Shown here piece after piece: positions 1 to 7,873 of a DNA stretch of 64,000 nt. Each line of letters opens with the position of its first letter. Position 1 is the stretch's first letter. The notes beneath the pieces are model-generated. The model had not been told where the DNA came from. It searched no databases and saw nothing but the letters and a program-made list of their open reading frames with translations. The stretch comes from Staphylococcus saprophyticus subsp. saprophyticus ATCC 15305 = NCTC 7292 (lineage in GTDB: Bacteria > Bacillota > Bacilli > Staphylococcales > Staphylococcaceae). Location: the NCBI RefSeq assembly GCF_000010125.1, contig NC_007350.1:1178001-1242000 (forward strand), written 5' to 3'. Position numbers and translations under genes: made by a program.

Positions 1-1104
1 TTCCGTGACGAAGATTTACGTGCCGACCGTCAACCAGAATTCACTCAAGTCGATATCGAAATGAGCTTTGTTGATCAAGAAGATGTCATGGATATGGGTG
101 AAGAAATGTTGCAAAATGTCGTAAAAGATGTCAAAGATGTTGAAATTCCACGTCCATTCCCAAGAATGACATATAATGAAGCAATGGAACGTTATGGGTC
201 AGATAAACCAGATACACGTTTTGAAATGGAGTTAATTAATGTATCTGAACTTGGCGAAGAGATGGACTTCAAAGTATTTAAAGATGCCGTTAATAATGAT
301 GGCCAAGTTAAAGCAATCGTTGCAAAAGGGGCAGCTGATCAATATACTAGAAAAGATATTGATGCATTAACTGAATTTGTAAATATTTATGGCGCTAAAG
401 GATTGGCTTGGGTCAAAGTGGTTGATGACGGTTTAAGTGGTCCAATCGCTAGATTCTTTGAAACAACACATATTGAAAAATTACAATCATTAACAAATGC
501 AGAATCTGGAGATTTAGTATTATTTGTTGCTGATAAACCCAATGTTGTTGCTCAAAGTTTAGGTGCACTTAGACTTAAACTTGCAAGAGAGTTAGACTTA
601 ATAGACGAATCTAAATTGAATTTCTTGTGGGTAACAGATTGGCCATTATTAGAATATGATGAAGATCTCAAACGCTATACTGCAGCACATCATCCATTCA
701 CAGCACCAAAACAAGAAGATATTGAAAAATTAGATAGCGAACCTGAAAATGCACAAGCTAATGCATACGATGTTGTGTTAAATGGTTACGAATTAGGTGG
801 CGGATCAATCAGAATCCATAACGGAGAGCTGCAAGCTAAAATGTTTGAAGTCTTAGGCTTTACTGAAGAACAAGCTCAGGAACAATTTGGTTTCTTACTT
901 GATGCATTCAAATATGGTGCACCACCACATGGTGGTATTGCGTTAGGACTTGACCGTTTAGTTATGCTATTAACTGGTCGTACGAATTTACGTGATACGA
1001 TTGCATTCCCTAAAACGGCTTCAGCAACGTGTCTATTAACAGATGCACCAAGTGAAGTTTCTGAAAATCAATTAGAAGAACTATCATTACGTATACGTCA
1101 TTAA
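1..1104 (+). CDS. aspS: Aspartyl-tRNA synthetase, C-terminal part (5' end outside window)
   Basis: Charges tRNA-Asp with aspartate in the cytosol. The reading frame is open from base 1, before the first ATG at 61. It begins inside class II motif 2 ([16 protein letters not shown]), so the gene enters from the left with its anticodon-binding domain cut off. The GAD insertion domain follows, then motif 3 near the end ([13 protein letters not shown], followed by the typical DTIAFPK segment). The bacterial-type protein is normally about 590 residues, and roughly 367 are present here. It ends just before the 6S RNA promoter, an arrangement also known in Bacillus subtilis. No defect is seen in the visible part. 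Confidence 0.97.
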   Translation, partial: FRDEDLRADRQPEFTQVDIEMSFVDQEDVMDMGEEMLQNVVKDVKDVEIPRPFPRMTYNEAMERYGSDKPDTRFEMELINVSELGEEMDFKVFKDAVNNDGQVKAIVAKGAADQYTRKDIDALTEFVNIYGAKGLAWVKVVDDGLSGPIARFFETTHIEKLQSLTNAESGDLVLFVADKPNVVAQSLGALRLKLARELDLIDESKLNFLWVTDWPLLEYDEDLKRYTAAHHPFTAPKQEDIEKLDSEPENAQANAYDVVLNGYELGGGSIRIHNGELQAKMFEVLGFTEEQAQEQFGFLLDAFKYGAPPHGGIALGLDRLVMLLTGRTNLRDTIAFPKTASATCLLTDAPSEVSENQLEELSLRIRH

Positions 1105-1126
1105 TATGTTCACGAAGTTTTAATTC

Positions 1127-1154
1127 TTGCTATATTTTAATATTGTGTTATGAT
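1127..1154 (+). promoter_or_regulatory. Promoter of 6S RNA
   Basis: TTGCTA (1127-1132) and TATGAT (1149-1154) are separated by 16 bases, a sigma-A-type promoter. Transcription would start near 1161, where the closing stem of the 6S RNA begins. Confidence 0.6.
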
Positions 1155-1160
1155 TATTCC

Positions 1161-1390
1161 ATAAGATAGTCATCTGTAGTGTTCGTAAGTTTGCTTCATA
1201 TTTGGGCCTAACACTCTTTGATCCGGGAGCCCAATGGGTTTTCTTGCAGCGCACACGCCTCATTTAGGAGGACTTGCAAAACAAGAAACAGGGCACCCAC
1301 CTGTTATAAGCAGGCCGAATGATCAAGCATTTTATAACTACGGCACTAACGGACTCTATCGGTACGCAAGACTTCGGTCTTGCGTATTTT
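1161..1390 (+). ncRNA. ssrS: 6S RNA
   Basis: 6S RNA mimics an open promoter and sequesters the housekeeping RNA polymerase in stationary phase. This non-coding stretch of about 200 nt lies between aspS and tcdA, the same place as one of the two B. subtilis 6S genes (bsrA). The ends can pair (GATAGTC near 1166 with GACTCTATC near 1352), and the middle is GC-richer than the flanks, as expected for a long imperfect hairpin with a central bubble. It has its own promoter and ends in a strong intrinsic terminator. Exact ends are inferred, and a covariance-model search would settle the identity. Confidence 0.85.
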
Positions 1391-1393
1391 TTT
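1363..1393 (+). terminator. Intrinsic terminator of 6S RNA
   Basis: A perfect 10-bp inverted repeat (TACGCAAGAC / GTCTTGCGTA) around a TTCG tetraloop, followed by a run of T. Confidence 0.9.
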
Positions 1394-1499
1394 GATATTA
1401 AACGATAAACTATACTTTTAAAATACATGAACGACGAAAATATAATTTTGACAATATGATTTTTAAAATAAATAATTTTTTATGAATAAGGAGTATGAC

Positions 1500-2270
1500 A
1501 TGAAACACCAATTTTCTAGAAATGAATTAGCATACGGTCAGGAAGGCCTGGCGCTTTTAAAACAAAAGACTGTTGTTATCTTAGGTGTAGGTGGCGTAGG
1601 TTCATTCGCAGCTGAGGCACTTGCAAGAACTAATATTGGACATATTATTCTTATAGATAAAGATGATGTTGATATTACTAACCTCAACAGACAACTTCAC
1701 GCTTTGACAACAACCATTGGGCAAAGTAAAGTAACATTGATGGAGGAACGCATTAAACTTATTAATCCTGATTGTAAGTTGACACCTCTACATATGTTTT
1801 ATACTGAGGATACATATGAGGAATTATTTAATAATTATGATATCGATTATTTTGTCGATGCAAGTGATACAATTATGTATAAAGTTCATCTTATGAAAGA
1901 GTGTTTGGATAGAGGGATTTCTGTGATTTCGAGCATGGGTGCGGCAAATAAAACAGATCCTACAAAATTCCAAATTGCCGATATCTCAGAAACATATATG
2001 GATCCAATGGCTAAAATCATTCGTAGAAAATTAAAAAAATTAGGTATAACCAAAGGGATACCAGTGGTCTTTTCTGATGAAAGTCCAATCGTCATTAGAG
2101 AAGATGTTAAAGAAACTGTTGGAGACGCAAATGCTTCAACAAGAAAGGCACAAATTCCACCTTCATCTAATGCCTTTGTACCGAGTGTAGTGGGTTTAAT
2201 TAGTGCTAGTTACGTTGTTAATGACATTTTAAAAGATATACCTGTAACTAGAATTAAGGATAAAAAATAA
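1500..2270 (+). CDS. tcdA: tRNA threonylcarbamoyladenosine dehydratase
   Basis: E1-like (ThiF/MoeB fold) enzyme that uses ATP to cyclise t6A at position 37 of ANN-decoding tRNAs to ct6A. The dinucleotide-binding glycine motif GVGGVGS lies at about residues 29-35, followed by the acidic strand LIDKDDVD and the NRQ segment. The frame opens at 1482, but the start at 1500 (MKHQFSRNEL) has TAAGGAG six bases upstream and matches the family N-terminus, giving 256 residues. It sits alone between 6S RNA and a bidirectional terminator. Its usual partner in making ms2-ct6A, MtaB, is not at its expected place later in this window. Confidence 0.93.
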   Translation: MKHQFSRNELAYGQEGLALLKQKTVVILGVGGVGSFAAEALARTNIGHIILIDKDDVDITNLNRQLHALTTTIGQSKVTLMEERIKLINPDCKLTPLHMFYTEDTYEELFNNYDIDYFVDASDTIMYKVHLMKECLDRGISVISSMGAANKTDPTKFQIADISETYMDPMAKIIRRKLKKLGITKGIPVVFSDESPIVIREDVKETVGDANASTRKAQIPPSSNAFVPSVVGLISASYVVNDILKDIPVTRIKDKK

Positions 2271-2343
2271 TAAGTGCTACAAAAGACTATTTTTGTGCGA
2301 TGTTTAATTTAAACAATTAAAAGTAATAATAAGGCCTAAATTA

Positions 2344-2380
2344 AAAAGCGCTAATCCATCTTCATTGGGTTAGCGCTTTT
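2344..2380. terminator. Bidirectional terminator between tcdA and rarA
   Basis: A 15-bp stem (AAAAGCGCTAATCCA / TGGGTTAGCGCTTTT, one G-U pair) has A-runs on the left and T-runs on the right. It can therefore stop both the rightward tcdA transcript and the leftward rarA transcript. Confidence 0.85.
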
Positions 2381-2437
2381 CATATTTGTAAGGATTAAAA
2401 TAGAAAGTGATTTCATCATATTTGAGGTAATGTGGCT

Positions 2438-3721
2438 TTAGCCTTTATTTTTTTGCTGCGATTGATTAATATGATCGAACACAGCTTTAAATTGTTGCTC
2501 ACTTTTTGAAGTTGTTTTTGGTTCATAGTATATTCTATTTTTCAATTTATCTGGTAGATATTGTTGTGTGACAAAACCATTTTCATAGTTATGTGGATAT
2601 TTATAACCAATAGAACGACCAAGTTCTTTTGCGCCAGCATAATGACCGTCTTTTAGATGATCTGGTATTTGACCAACATGACCTTTTCTAATATCGGAAA
2701 GGGCTGCATCAATCGCATTGATACCTGAATTTGATTTTGGAGATAAACAAAGTTCTATGACTGCTTGACTTAATGGGATTCTAGCTTCAGGAAAACCTAA
2801 TCTTTCAGCTGATTCAATTGCAGCTAGTGTACGTTGACCTGCACTTGGAGAAGCTAGTCCAACATCTTCAAAACTGATTACAAGTAATCTTCTAACTATT
2901 GTGGGTAAATCCCCAGCTTCAATTAAACGGGCAAGATAGTGTAACGCAGCGTTAACATCACTACCGCGGATTGATTTTTGGAATGCACTCATCACATCAT
3001 AATGCATGTCGCCATCTTTATCACTTACAAAAGCGCCTTTTTGTAGGCAATCTTTTGCATCTTGCAAAGTAATATGTCGTTGTTGATCAATATTTTCCGA
3101 ACTCAATACGGCTAGTTCCAAGGCATTTAATGCACTCCTAACGTCACCTTGACTTTGGGTTGTAAAATAAGCCATAGCGTCTTCATCGACCTTTGGATTG
3201 TAGCTAGCTAAACCTCTTTCAGAATCATTTAATGCTCTATCCAATGATACCCTGACATCGTTTTCGTCAAGTGGATATAACTCGAAAATTTGAGCACGAG
3301 ATCGAATCGCAGGATTTATCGCATGATAGGGATTTGACGTCGTAGCACCGATTAACACAATTTTTCCATTTTCTAAATGTGGTAATAAAAAATCCTGTTT
3401 CGCTTTATCTAAACGGTGGATTTCATCTAGTAATAAAATAACTTGTCCAGACATTTTTGCTTCTTCTACAATGAGTTGCATATCTTTTTTAGTATTTGTA
3501 ACAGCGTTTAACTGTCTGAATTTAAATTGAGTACTTCCTGATATGGCTTTCGCGATACTCGTCTTACCAATACCAGGAGGTCCATAAAATATCATTGAAG
3601 AAAGTCTTTTAGTTTCAACCATTCTTCGAATAATTCCTTTTGGTCCAACTAAGTGTTCTTGAGAAATGATTTCATCGATATTATTTGGACGCATTCTTGA
3701 AGCTAATGGTTCATTTGTCAA
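2438..3721 (-). CDS. rarA: Replication-associated recombination protein RarA (AAA+ ATPase, MgsA family)
   Basis: Clamp-loader-like AAA+ ATPase acting at stalled replication forks. Walker A GPPGIGKTS is at about residues 47-55, Walker B LLLDEIH at about 96-102, and a sensor-1 GATTSNP follows. The C-terminal half carries the MgsA tetramerisation region. The length of 427 matches the family. The start is TTG, with an AAAGGTG ribosome site upstream on the minus strand. It is divergent from cymR, sharing an intergenic space of 86 bases. Confidence 0.95.
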   Translation of the reverse strand: MTNEPLASRMRPNNIDEIISQEHLVGPKGIIRRMVETKRLSSMIFYGPPGIGKTSIAKAISGSTQFKFRQLNAVTNTKKDMQLIVEEAKMSGQVILLLDEIHRLDKAKQDFLLPHLENGKIVLIGATTSNPYHAINPAIRSRAQIFELYPLDENDVRVSLDRALNDSERGLASYNPKVDEDAMAYFTTQSQGDVRSALNALELAVLSSENIDQQRHITLQDAKDCLQKGAFVSDKDGDMHYDVMSAFQKSIRGSDVNAALHYLARLIEAGDLPTIVRRLLVISFEDVGLASPSAGQRTLAAIESAERLGFPEARIPLSQAVIELCLSPKSNSGINAIDAALSDIRKGHVGQIPDHLKDGHYAGAKELGRSIGYKYPHNYENGFVTQQYLPDKLKNRIYYEPKTTSKSEQQFKAVFDHINQSQQKNKG

Positions 3722-3761
3722 AATCTTTCACACCTTTCTTATTCTATATTAACTTAAAAAA

Positions 3762-3770
3762 TGATAGAAT
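3762..3770 (+). promoter_or_regulatory. Extended -10 promoter for cymR
   Basis: TGATAGAAT (TGN plus a TAGAAT -10) lies 38 bases before the cymR ATG in the space divergent from rarA. No good -35 is seen. Confidence 0.4.
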
Positions 3771-3807
3771 GTTAATATATAGTATTCGAATTAAGTGAGG
3801 TAATATA

Positions 3808-4227
3808 ATGAAAATTTCAACAAAAGGAAGATATGGGTTAACATTAATGATATCGCTTGCCAAAAAAGAAGGTCAAGGATGTGTGTCATTAAAATCGATA
3901 GCAGAAGAAAACAACTTAAGTGATCTGTATCTAGAGCAATTAGTAGGTACATTAAGAAATGCCGGATTAATTCGAAGTGTTCGTGGTGCAAAAGGTGGCT
4001 ATCAATTAAGAGTACCAGCGGATGAAATTACTGCTGGTGATATTATACGCTTACTTGAAGGACCAATTACCTTTGTCGAAAGCATAGAGTCTGAACCACC
4101 TGCACAGAAACAGCTTTGGATCAGAATGAGAGATGCGGTAAGAGATGTACTTGATAATACATCTTTAAAATATTTAGCTGAGTATAAAGAAACTAATAAC
4201 TTAGACGGTTATATGTTTTATATTTAA
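3808..4227 (+). CDS. cymR: Rrf2-family cysteine metabolism repressor CymR
   Basis: Master repressor of cysteine uptake and synthesis in Firmicutes; it works in a complex with the cysteine synthase CysK. The N-terminal winged helix ([15 protein letters not shown] to the GGY wing at about residue 64) is typical of Rrf2 proteins. There is no Cys triplet for an Fe-S cluster, as expected for CymR rather than IscR. Length 139. GAGGTAATATA precedes the ATG. Its position near iscS and mnmA, genes of sulfur transfer, is common to staphylococci and bacilli. Confidence 0.93.
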   Translation: MKISTKGRYGLTLMISLAKKEGQGCVSLKSIAEENNLSDLYLEQLVGTLRNAGLIRSVRGAKGGYQLRVPADEITAGDIIRLLEGPITFVESIESEPPAQKQLWIRMRDAVRDVLDNTSLKYLAEYKETNNLDGYMFYI

Positions 4228-4296
4228 TGTGTAAGCCATCATTTTTAATAGTTTATATATCTATGTTAGTAAAAAACAAAAATTTTTTATTTGTAT

Positions 4297-4321
4297 GTTT
4301 AATTAGTTTACTGAGTGGTAT
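4297..4321 (+). promoter_or_regulatory. Sigma-B promoter of the csbD-like gene
   Basis: GTTTAA (4297-4302), a 13-base spacer, then TGGTAT (4316-4321). This is one base off the staphylococcal sigma-B consensus GTTTAA-N12-15-GGGTAT. It lies about 32 bases upstream of a CsbD-family start, a family known to be sigma-B-dependent in B. subtilis. Confidence 0.8.
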
Positions 4322-4352
4322 GTATATTATATATCGCAAGGAGGTAATTATT

Positions 4353-4535
4353 ATGGCAGATGAAAATAAATTTGAACAAGCAAAAGGTAATGTGAAAGAA
4401 ACAGTTGGAAACGTTACTGATAATAAAGAATTAGAAAACGAAGGTAAAGAAGATAAAACTTCAGGTAAAGCTAAAGAGTTTGTAGAAAATGCAAAAGATA
4501 AAGCTAACGAAGTTATCGATAAATTTAAAAAATAA
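4353..4535 (+). CDS. CsbD-family general stress protein
   Basis: Small, very hydrophilic protein of 60 residues. The pattern [21 protein letters not shown], followed by KxxGKAKE repeats, is the CsbD hallmark (sigma-B-induced stress proteins of unknown biochemical role). The start at 4353 has a strong AAGGAGG. The longer reading frame from 4227 is rejected because the sigma-B promoter lies inside it. A second small Lys/Glu/Asp-rich gene follows 37 bases downstream and ends at a shared terminator, so the two probably form one stress operon. Confidence 0.9.
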   Translation: MADENKFEQAKGNVKETVGNVTDNKELENEGKEDKTSGKAKEFVENAKDKANEVIDKFKK

Positions 4536-4572
4536 TTTACACTAATTCAATTAATTAAAAGGAGCGATTCAT

Positions 4573-4743
4573 ATGGCTGAAAATTTCTCTGAAAAAGCAA
4601 AAGAAACTGCAAAAACAGTATCAGATAAATTAAAAGATACAGATAATGAAAAAGCTAAACAAGCATCTGAACAAATCGATAAATTCACTGGTGGCAGTGA
4701 TAACGATAATAAAGATTATAAAAAAGAAAAAGACGAAAAATAA
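4573..4743 (+). CDS. Small charged stress-type protein (56 aa), function unknown
   Basis: Open frame of 57 codons starting MAENFSEKAKETAKTVSDKL and rich in Lys, Asp and Glu, with no hydrophobic segment. AAAGGAG lies nine bases before the ATG. It follows the CsbD-like gene by 37 bases and is closed by a strong terminator 18 bases after the stop, so it is likely cotranscribed from the sigma-B promoter. The composition resembles CsbD/LEA-like disordered stress proteins and it may be a diverged duplicate, but I cannot assign a function. Confidence 0.75.
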   Translation: MAENFSEKAKETAKTVSDKLKDTDNEKAKQASEQIDKFTGGSDNDNKDYKKEKDEK

Positions 4744-4761
4744 TAGTTTATTCGATTAAAT

Positions 4762-4802
4762 AAAAAGCACAACTTACTTTTATAAAGTAAGTTGTGCTTT
4801 TT
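4762..4802. terminator. Strong bidirectional terminator
   Basis: A perfect 19-bp inverted repeat with a three-base loop. A-runs and T-runs at the ends let it serve both the csbD operon (+) and the monooxygenase gene (-). Confidence 0.93.
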
Positions 4803-4889
4803 AATTGTTACTTGAGTTGATATTCCAATGTATAGTACACTTACGCGCTCTAGTGCATTGAATTTTATTAGCGTTGTATATACATACTG

Positions 4890-5888
4890 TTATAGAGATT
4901 CAATCACATGTTTTAATTTACGGTAAGATTCTACCTGTGCATCTTGATCGTAAATGTAACTGATTGCCATTAGTTCATCTATCTCACCATGTTCTTCTAT
5001 AAATGAATTTAATTTAGCTTTCACAGTTTCTTCTGAACCTATGAGTGATTGTGCCATTCGCTGTTTCGCTAATTCAAATTCAGTAGGCGTTAATAAACCT
5101 CTTAAATCGTCTGTTGGTGGTTGAACTGGCTGCATTCTTCCTCTAGTTATACTGACCATCACTTGCGCTTGTGTCGTTGATAAATATTCAGCTTGCTCAT
5201 CTGTATCTGCGACGATGGCGTTTAAACAAACGATAACATAAGGTTCGCTCAATACCTCTGAGGGTTCAAATAAGTCTTTATATATTTGTATAGCATCTTT
5301 CATTTGTTGAGGAGCAAAGTGACCCGCAAATACATAAGGAAGTCCTTTACGCGCAGCTAAATGAGCCGAGTCAGTTGAAGAACCGAGTATATAAATAGGA
5401 ACGTTTTTGTTTACTGCAGGATACGCGCGAACATAAGCCTGTTTATTTGCTGGTCCGAAATAAGTTGTCAATTGTTCAACTTCTTCAGGGAATTCATAAA
5501 CACCATTATGCTGGTCTCTTCTTAACGCGCTAGCCGTCATCATATCTGTTCCTGGTGCACGACCTAAACCTAAATCTACACGATTTGGAAACACTGTTTC
5601 CATTGTACCGAATTGTTCAGCGACAACCAGAGGTGCATGATTAGGTAACATGATTCCTCCAGATCCAACACGTATTTTTGAAGTATGTTCTAGAGTGTGT
5701 TGGATCAACAATGCGGTCGCTGAACTGACTAGATTAGGCGCGTTATGATGTTCGGCAATCCAATAACGCTCATAATCTAAGGATTCTAATTGTTGTGCTA
5801 ACGTCACCATATCTTCTATGGCATTCTGGTCATTTTGACCTTCACGAATTGGCACTAAGTTAAGTGCCGATAACTTTAAATCTTTCAT
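4890..5888 (-). CDS. LLM-class flavin-dependent oxidoreductase (luciferase-like monooxygenase)
   Basis: Predicted FMNH2-dependent monooxygenase of the bacterial luciferase superfamily, with a TIM-barrel fold. Family signatures are the N-terminal LSALNLVPIREGQ, YWIAEHHN at about residues 42-49, GSGGIMLPNHAPLVVAEQFGT and RVDLGLGRAPGTD. Length 332 is typical of the group-1 alkanal-monooxygenase-like (YhbW-type) branch. The substrate is unknown. AAAGGAGG lies upstream on the minus strand. It is divergent from the ABC-F pseudogene across a palindromic promoter region, so both may have answered to the same regulator. Confidence 0.88.
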   Translation of the reverse strand: MKDLKLSALNLVPIREGQNDQNAIEDMVTLAQQLESLDYERYWIAEHHNAPNLVSSATALLIQHTLEHTSKIRVGSGGIMLPNHAPLVVAEQFGTMETVFPNRVDLGLGRAPGTDMMTASALRRDQHNGVYEFPEEVEQLTTYFGPANKQAYVRAYPAVNKNVPIYILGSSTDSAHLAARKGLPYVFAGHFAPQQMKDAIQIYKDLFEPSEVLSEPYVIVCLNAIVADTDEQAEYLSTTQAQVMVSITRGRMQPVQPPTDDLRGLLTPTEFELAKQRMAQSLIGSEETVKAKLNSFIEEHGEIDELMAISYIYDQDAQVESYRKLKHVIESL

Positions 5889-5925
5889 AATTAACGTAAT
5901 CCTCCTTTAGATAACTAATATAAAG

Positions 5926-5978
5926 AATTATAACAGTGGTTTTTAAACTTGCGTAAGAAATTGCTCACTGTTATAATT
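5926..5978. promoter_or_regulatory. Back-to-back divergent promoters inside a 13-bp inverted repeat
   Basis: AATTATAACAGTG (5926-5938) is perfectly repeated in inverse at 5966-5978. Each arm carries a TATAAT, one per strand. Rightward: TTGCGT (5949-5954), 17 bases, TATAAT (5972-5977). Leftward: TTACGC (minus strand, 5956-5951), 18 bases, TATAAT (5932-5927). The -35 boxes overlap. A repressor bound to the palindrome would cover both -10 boxes. Confidence 0.65.
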
Positions 5979-6016
5979 AATGAAATTAAAACGAGAGGTG
6001 GCTTAAGAAAAATACT

Positions 6017-6079
6017 ATGGATAATGCTCATAAGGTAAATATCAACGATGTACAAGAAAATAAAACTATTATGGGATAG
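6017..6079 (+). other. Possible 20-codon leader ORF before the ABC-F pseudogene
   Basis: An ATG frame encoding MDNAHKVNINDVQENKTIMG lies within the roughly 200-nt untranslated leader of the ABC-F gene. A purine-rich AGAGGTGG is about 15 bases upstream, which is far for a ribosome site. Within the leader CATAAGGT can pair with ACCTTAT (about 6112-6118). Regulatory short ORFs are common before resistance-type ABC-F genes, but the support here is weak. Confidence 0.25.
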
Positions 6080-6181
6080 GCATTGTCTGGTTAGTATTTT
6101 TATGTGAAAGCACCTTATAATCTTTTACAGTTATAATATTTAAAGATGTGTCATGTCCTTATTGAGAGCGAGGAAGATGAT

Positions 6182-7813
6182 ATGTCTTTTTATTTTTCAG
6201 AAAAACCATTTGAACAGTTTGGTAAAATATTGATAGAAGACGTAAATATTGATATCGAACTAGGTGAGCATGTTGCAATGATTGGTGATAATGGTATCGG
6301 CAAGTCAACATTGTTAAATGCTTTAAATTTAAAATATGAAACGCAATCATATTTAATGAAGCAAGACTTGACGCAAGTATTTGATTTAACCGCGATGAAC
6401 TTTATCATTTCAATATTTCCTGAGGTTGCAACTTTGAAAACGCAAATTGTAACCGATTATGACAAGATAAGTGATTATATCGCTTTAAATGGTTATGAGA
6501 TAGAATAAAAAATAATTACTACCGCAAAGTGTTTTAATATAAGTGAACAAGATTTAGATAAGCCAATACGATTATTAAGTGGCGGACAACAAACAAGCGT
6601 TGCATTAATCAGAGCGTTTATATCTGAAAAACCGCTAATTATATTAGATGAACCTACAAATCATCTTGATCAAGCAATGCTAGATAATTTAATTATAGAA
6701 ATAAATAAGTCTAAGCAAACGATACTCTACGTTTCACATCACCGTGGTTTTATAAATCAAACTGCGAGTCATGTTTATGAAATCACTAGAAAAACATCGA
6801 GAAAATTTCAAGGTGATTATAATCAATACCATTCAGTCAAACAATTAGAATTTCAATCTCATAAAAATGCATATGATAAGCAACAAAAAGAAATCAAAGC
6901 GCTGGAAGAATCAATTGCACGCGTGAATGAATGGCATTCAACTGCCAAAGCTACGACCAGTGTGCGTGACCCTAAACAACAAAAGCGTCTTAGCAAACTA
7001 GCTAAAAAAGCAAAAGTAAAAAATGCTCAGTTAACACATAAATTAAATGAAAAGCAGTTTGAGTCTCCGGATAAACAAGATAGAAAGTTTCATTTTAATG
7101 ATGAACAATTAGTGCGTAATCGAGAATTAGTGAAATTAGAAGATATATGTATAAGTATTGAACAAAAAATAATTTATAACAAAGCAAATTTTGAAATTAA
7201 AAAAGATGAACATATTTTATTAACTGGTCCGAATGGTAGTGGTAAATCATTACTAATTGCGCTTATAAGACAACAAGTGAAACCGGATAAAGGTACAGTT
7301 TATGTAACGCCTTCAGTAAAAATTGCGTATTTTGATCAACAAAATAATAATTTGAATTACAGACAAACACCATTAGATATGGTCATGTCAATATATCATA
7401 TGACACGTAGTTATGCTCAAACAATCTTGGCTTCGTTCGGTTTTGATAAAGATAAAATACAACAAACGATTCGTTCTTTATCTATGGGTGAAAAAAGCAG
7501 ATTGCAATTTGTACTATTGTTTTTTTCAAATGCTAATTTACTCATTTTAGATGAACCAACGAATTACTTTGATATTACAACGCAAAGCTTAATTTTAAAT
7601 ATGATCAAACAGTTCAAAGGACAAGTGTTGATTGTTACACATGATTCATATTTGCAAAAGCATTTTGATGCGACACATTGGGTTGTAAAAAACAAACAAT
7701 TACTTAATGTTACAATGAATAGTGAACAAAAGATTAATACGCAGAATACGTTGAATTTATTAAATGATTTCAGAGATATAGATGAAAATGGCCATTTTGA
7801 AACAGACGACTAG
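6182..7813 (+). pseudogene. ABC-F family ATPase interrupted by one in-frame stop
   Basis: Two tandem ABC domains without membrane segments, the layout of ABC-F ribosome-protection or translation factors. The first domain has Walker A GDNGIGKST at residues 35-43, signature LSGGQQ and Walker B IILDEPTNHLD. A charged linker of about 80 residues follows. The second has Walker A GPNGSGKS, signature LSMGEKS and Walker B LILDEPTN. The two halves are in the same frame and only a TAA at 6506-6508 separates them, with all motifs intact on both sides. The whole would be about 543 residues, within the usual ABC-F size. Probable start 6182 (MSFYF) after AGGAAG. A fragment from 6677 could still be made but would lack the first Walker A. 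The resistance subgroup is not certain. Confidence 0.88.
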
Positions 7814-7873
7814 AAAAATAAATTATATGGTGCTATTATTGGAACATTGATAAAAATTTAAGGAGTGTCAAAC

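Noticed and set aside
4227..4352. N-terminal hydrophobic extension of the CsbD-like protein
   Set aside because: A sigma-B promoter and a strong ribosome site lie inside it, so the protein starts at 4353.
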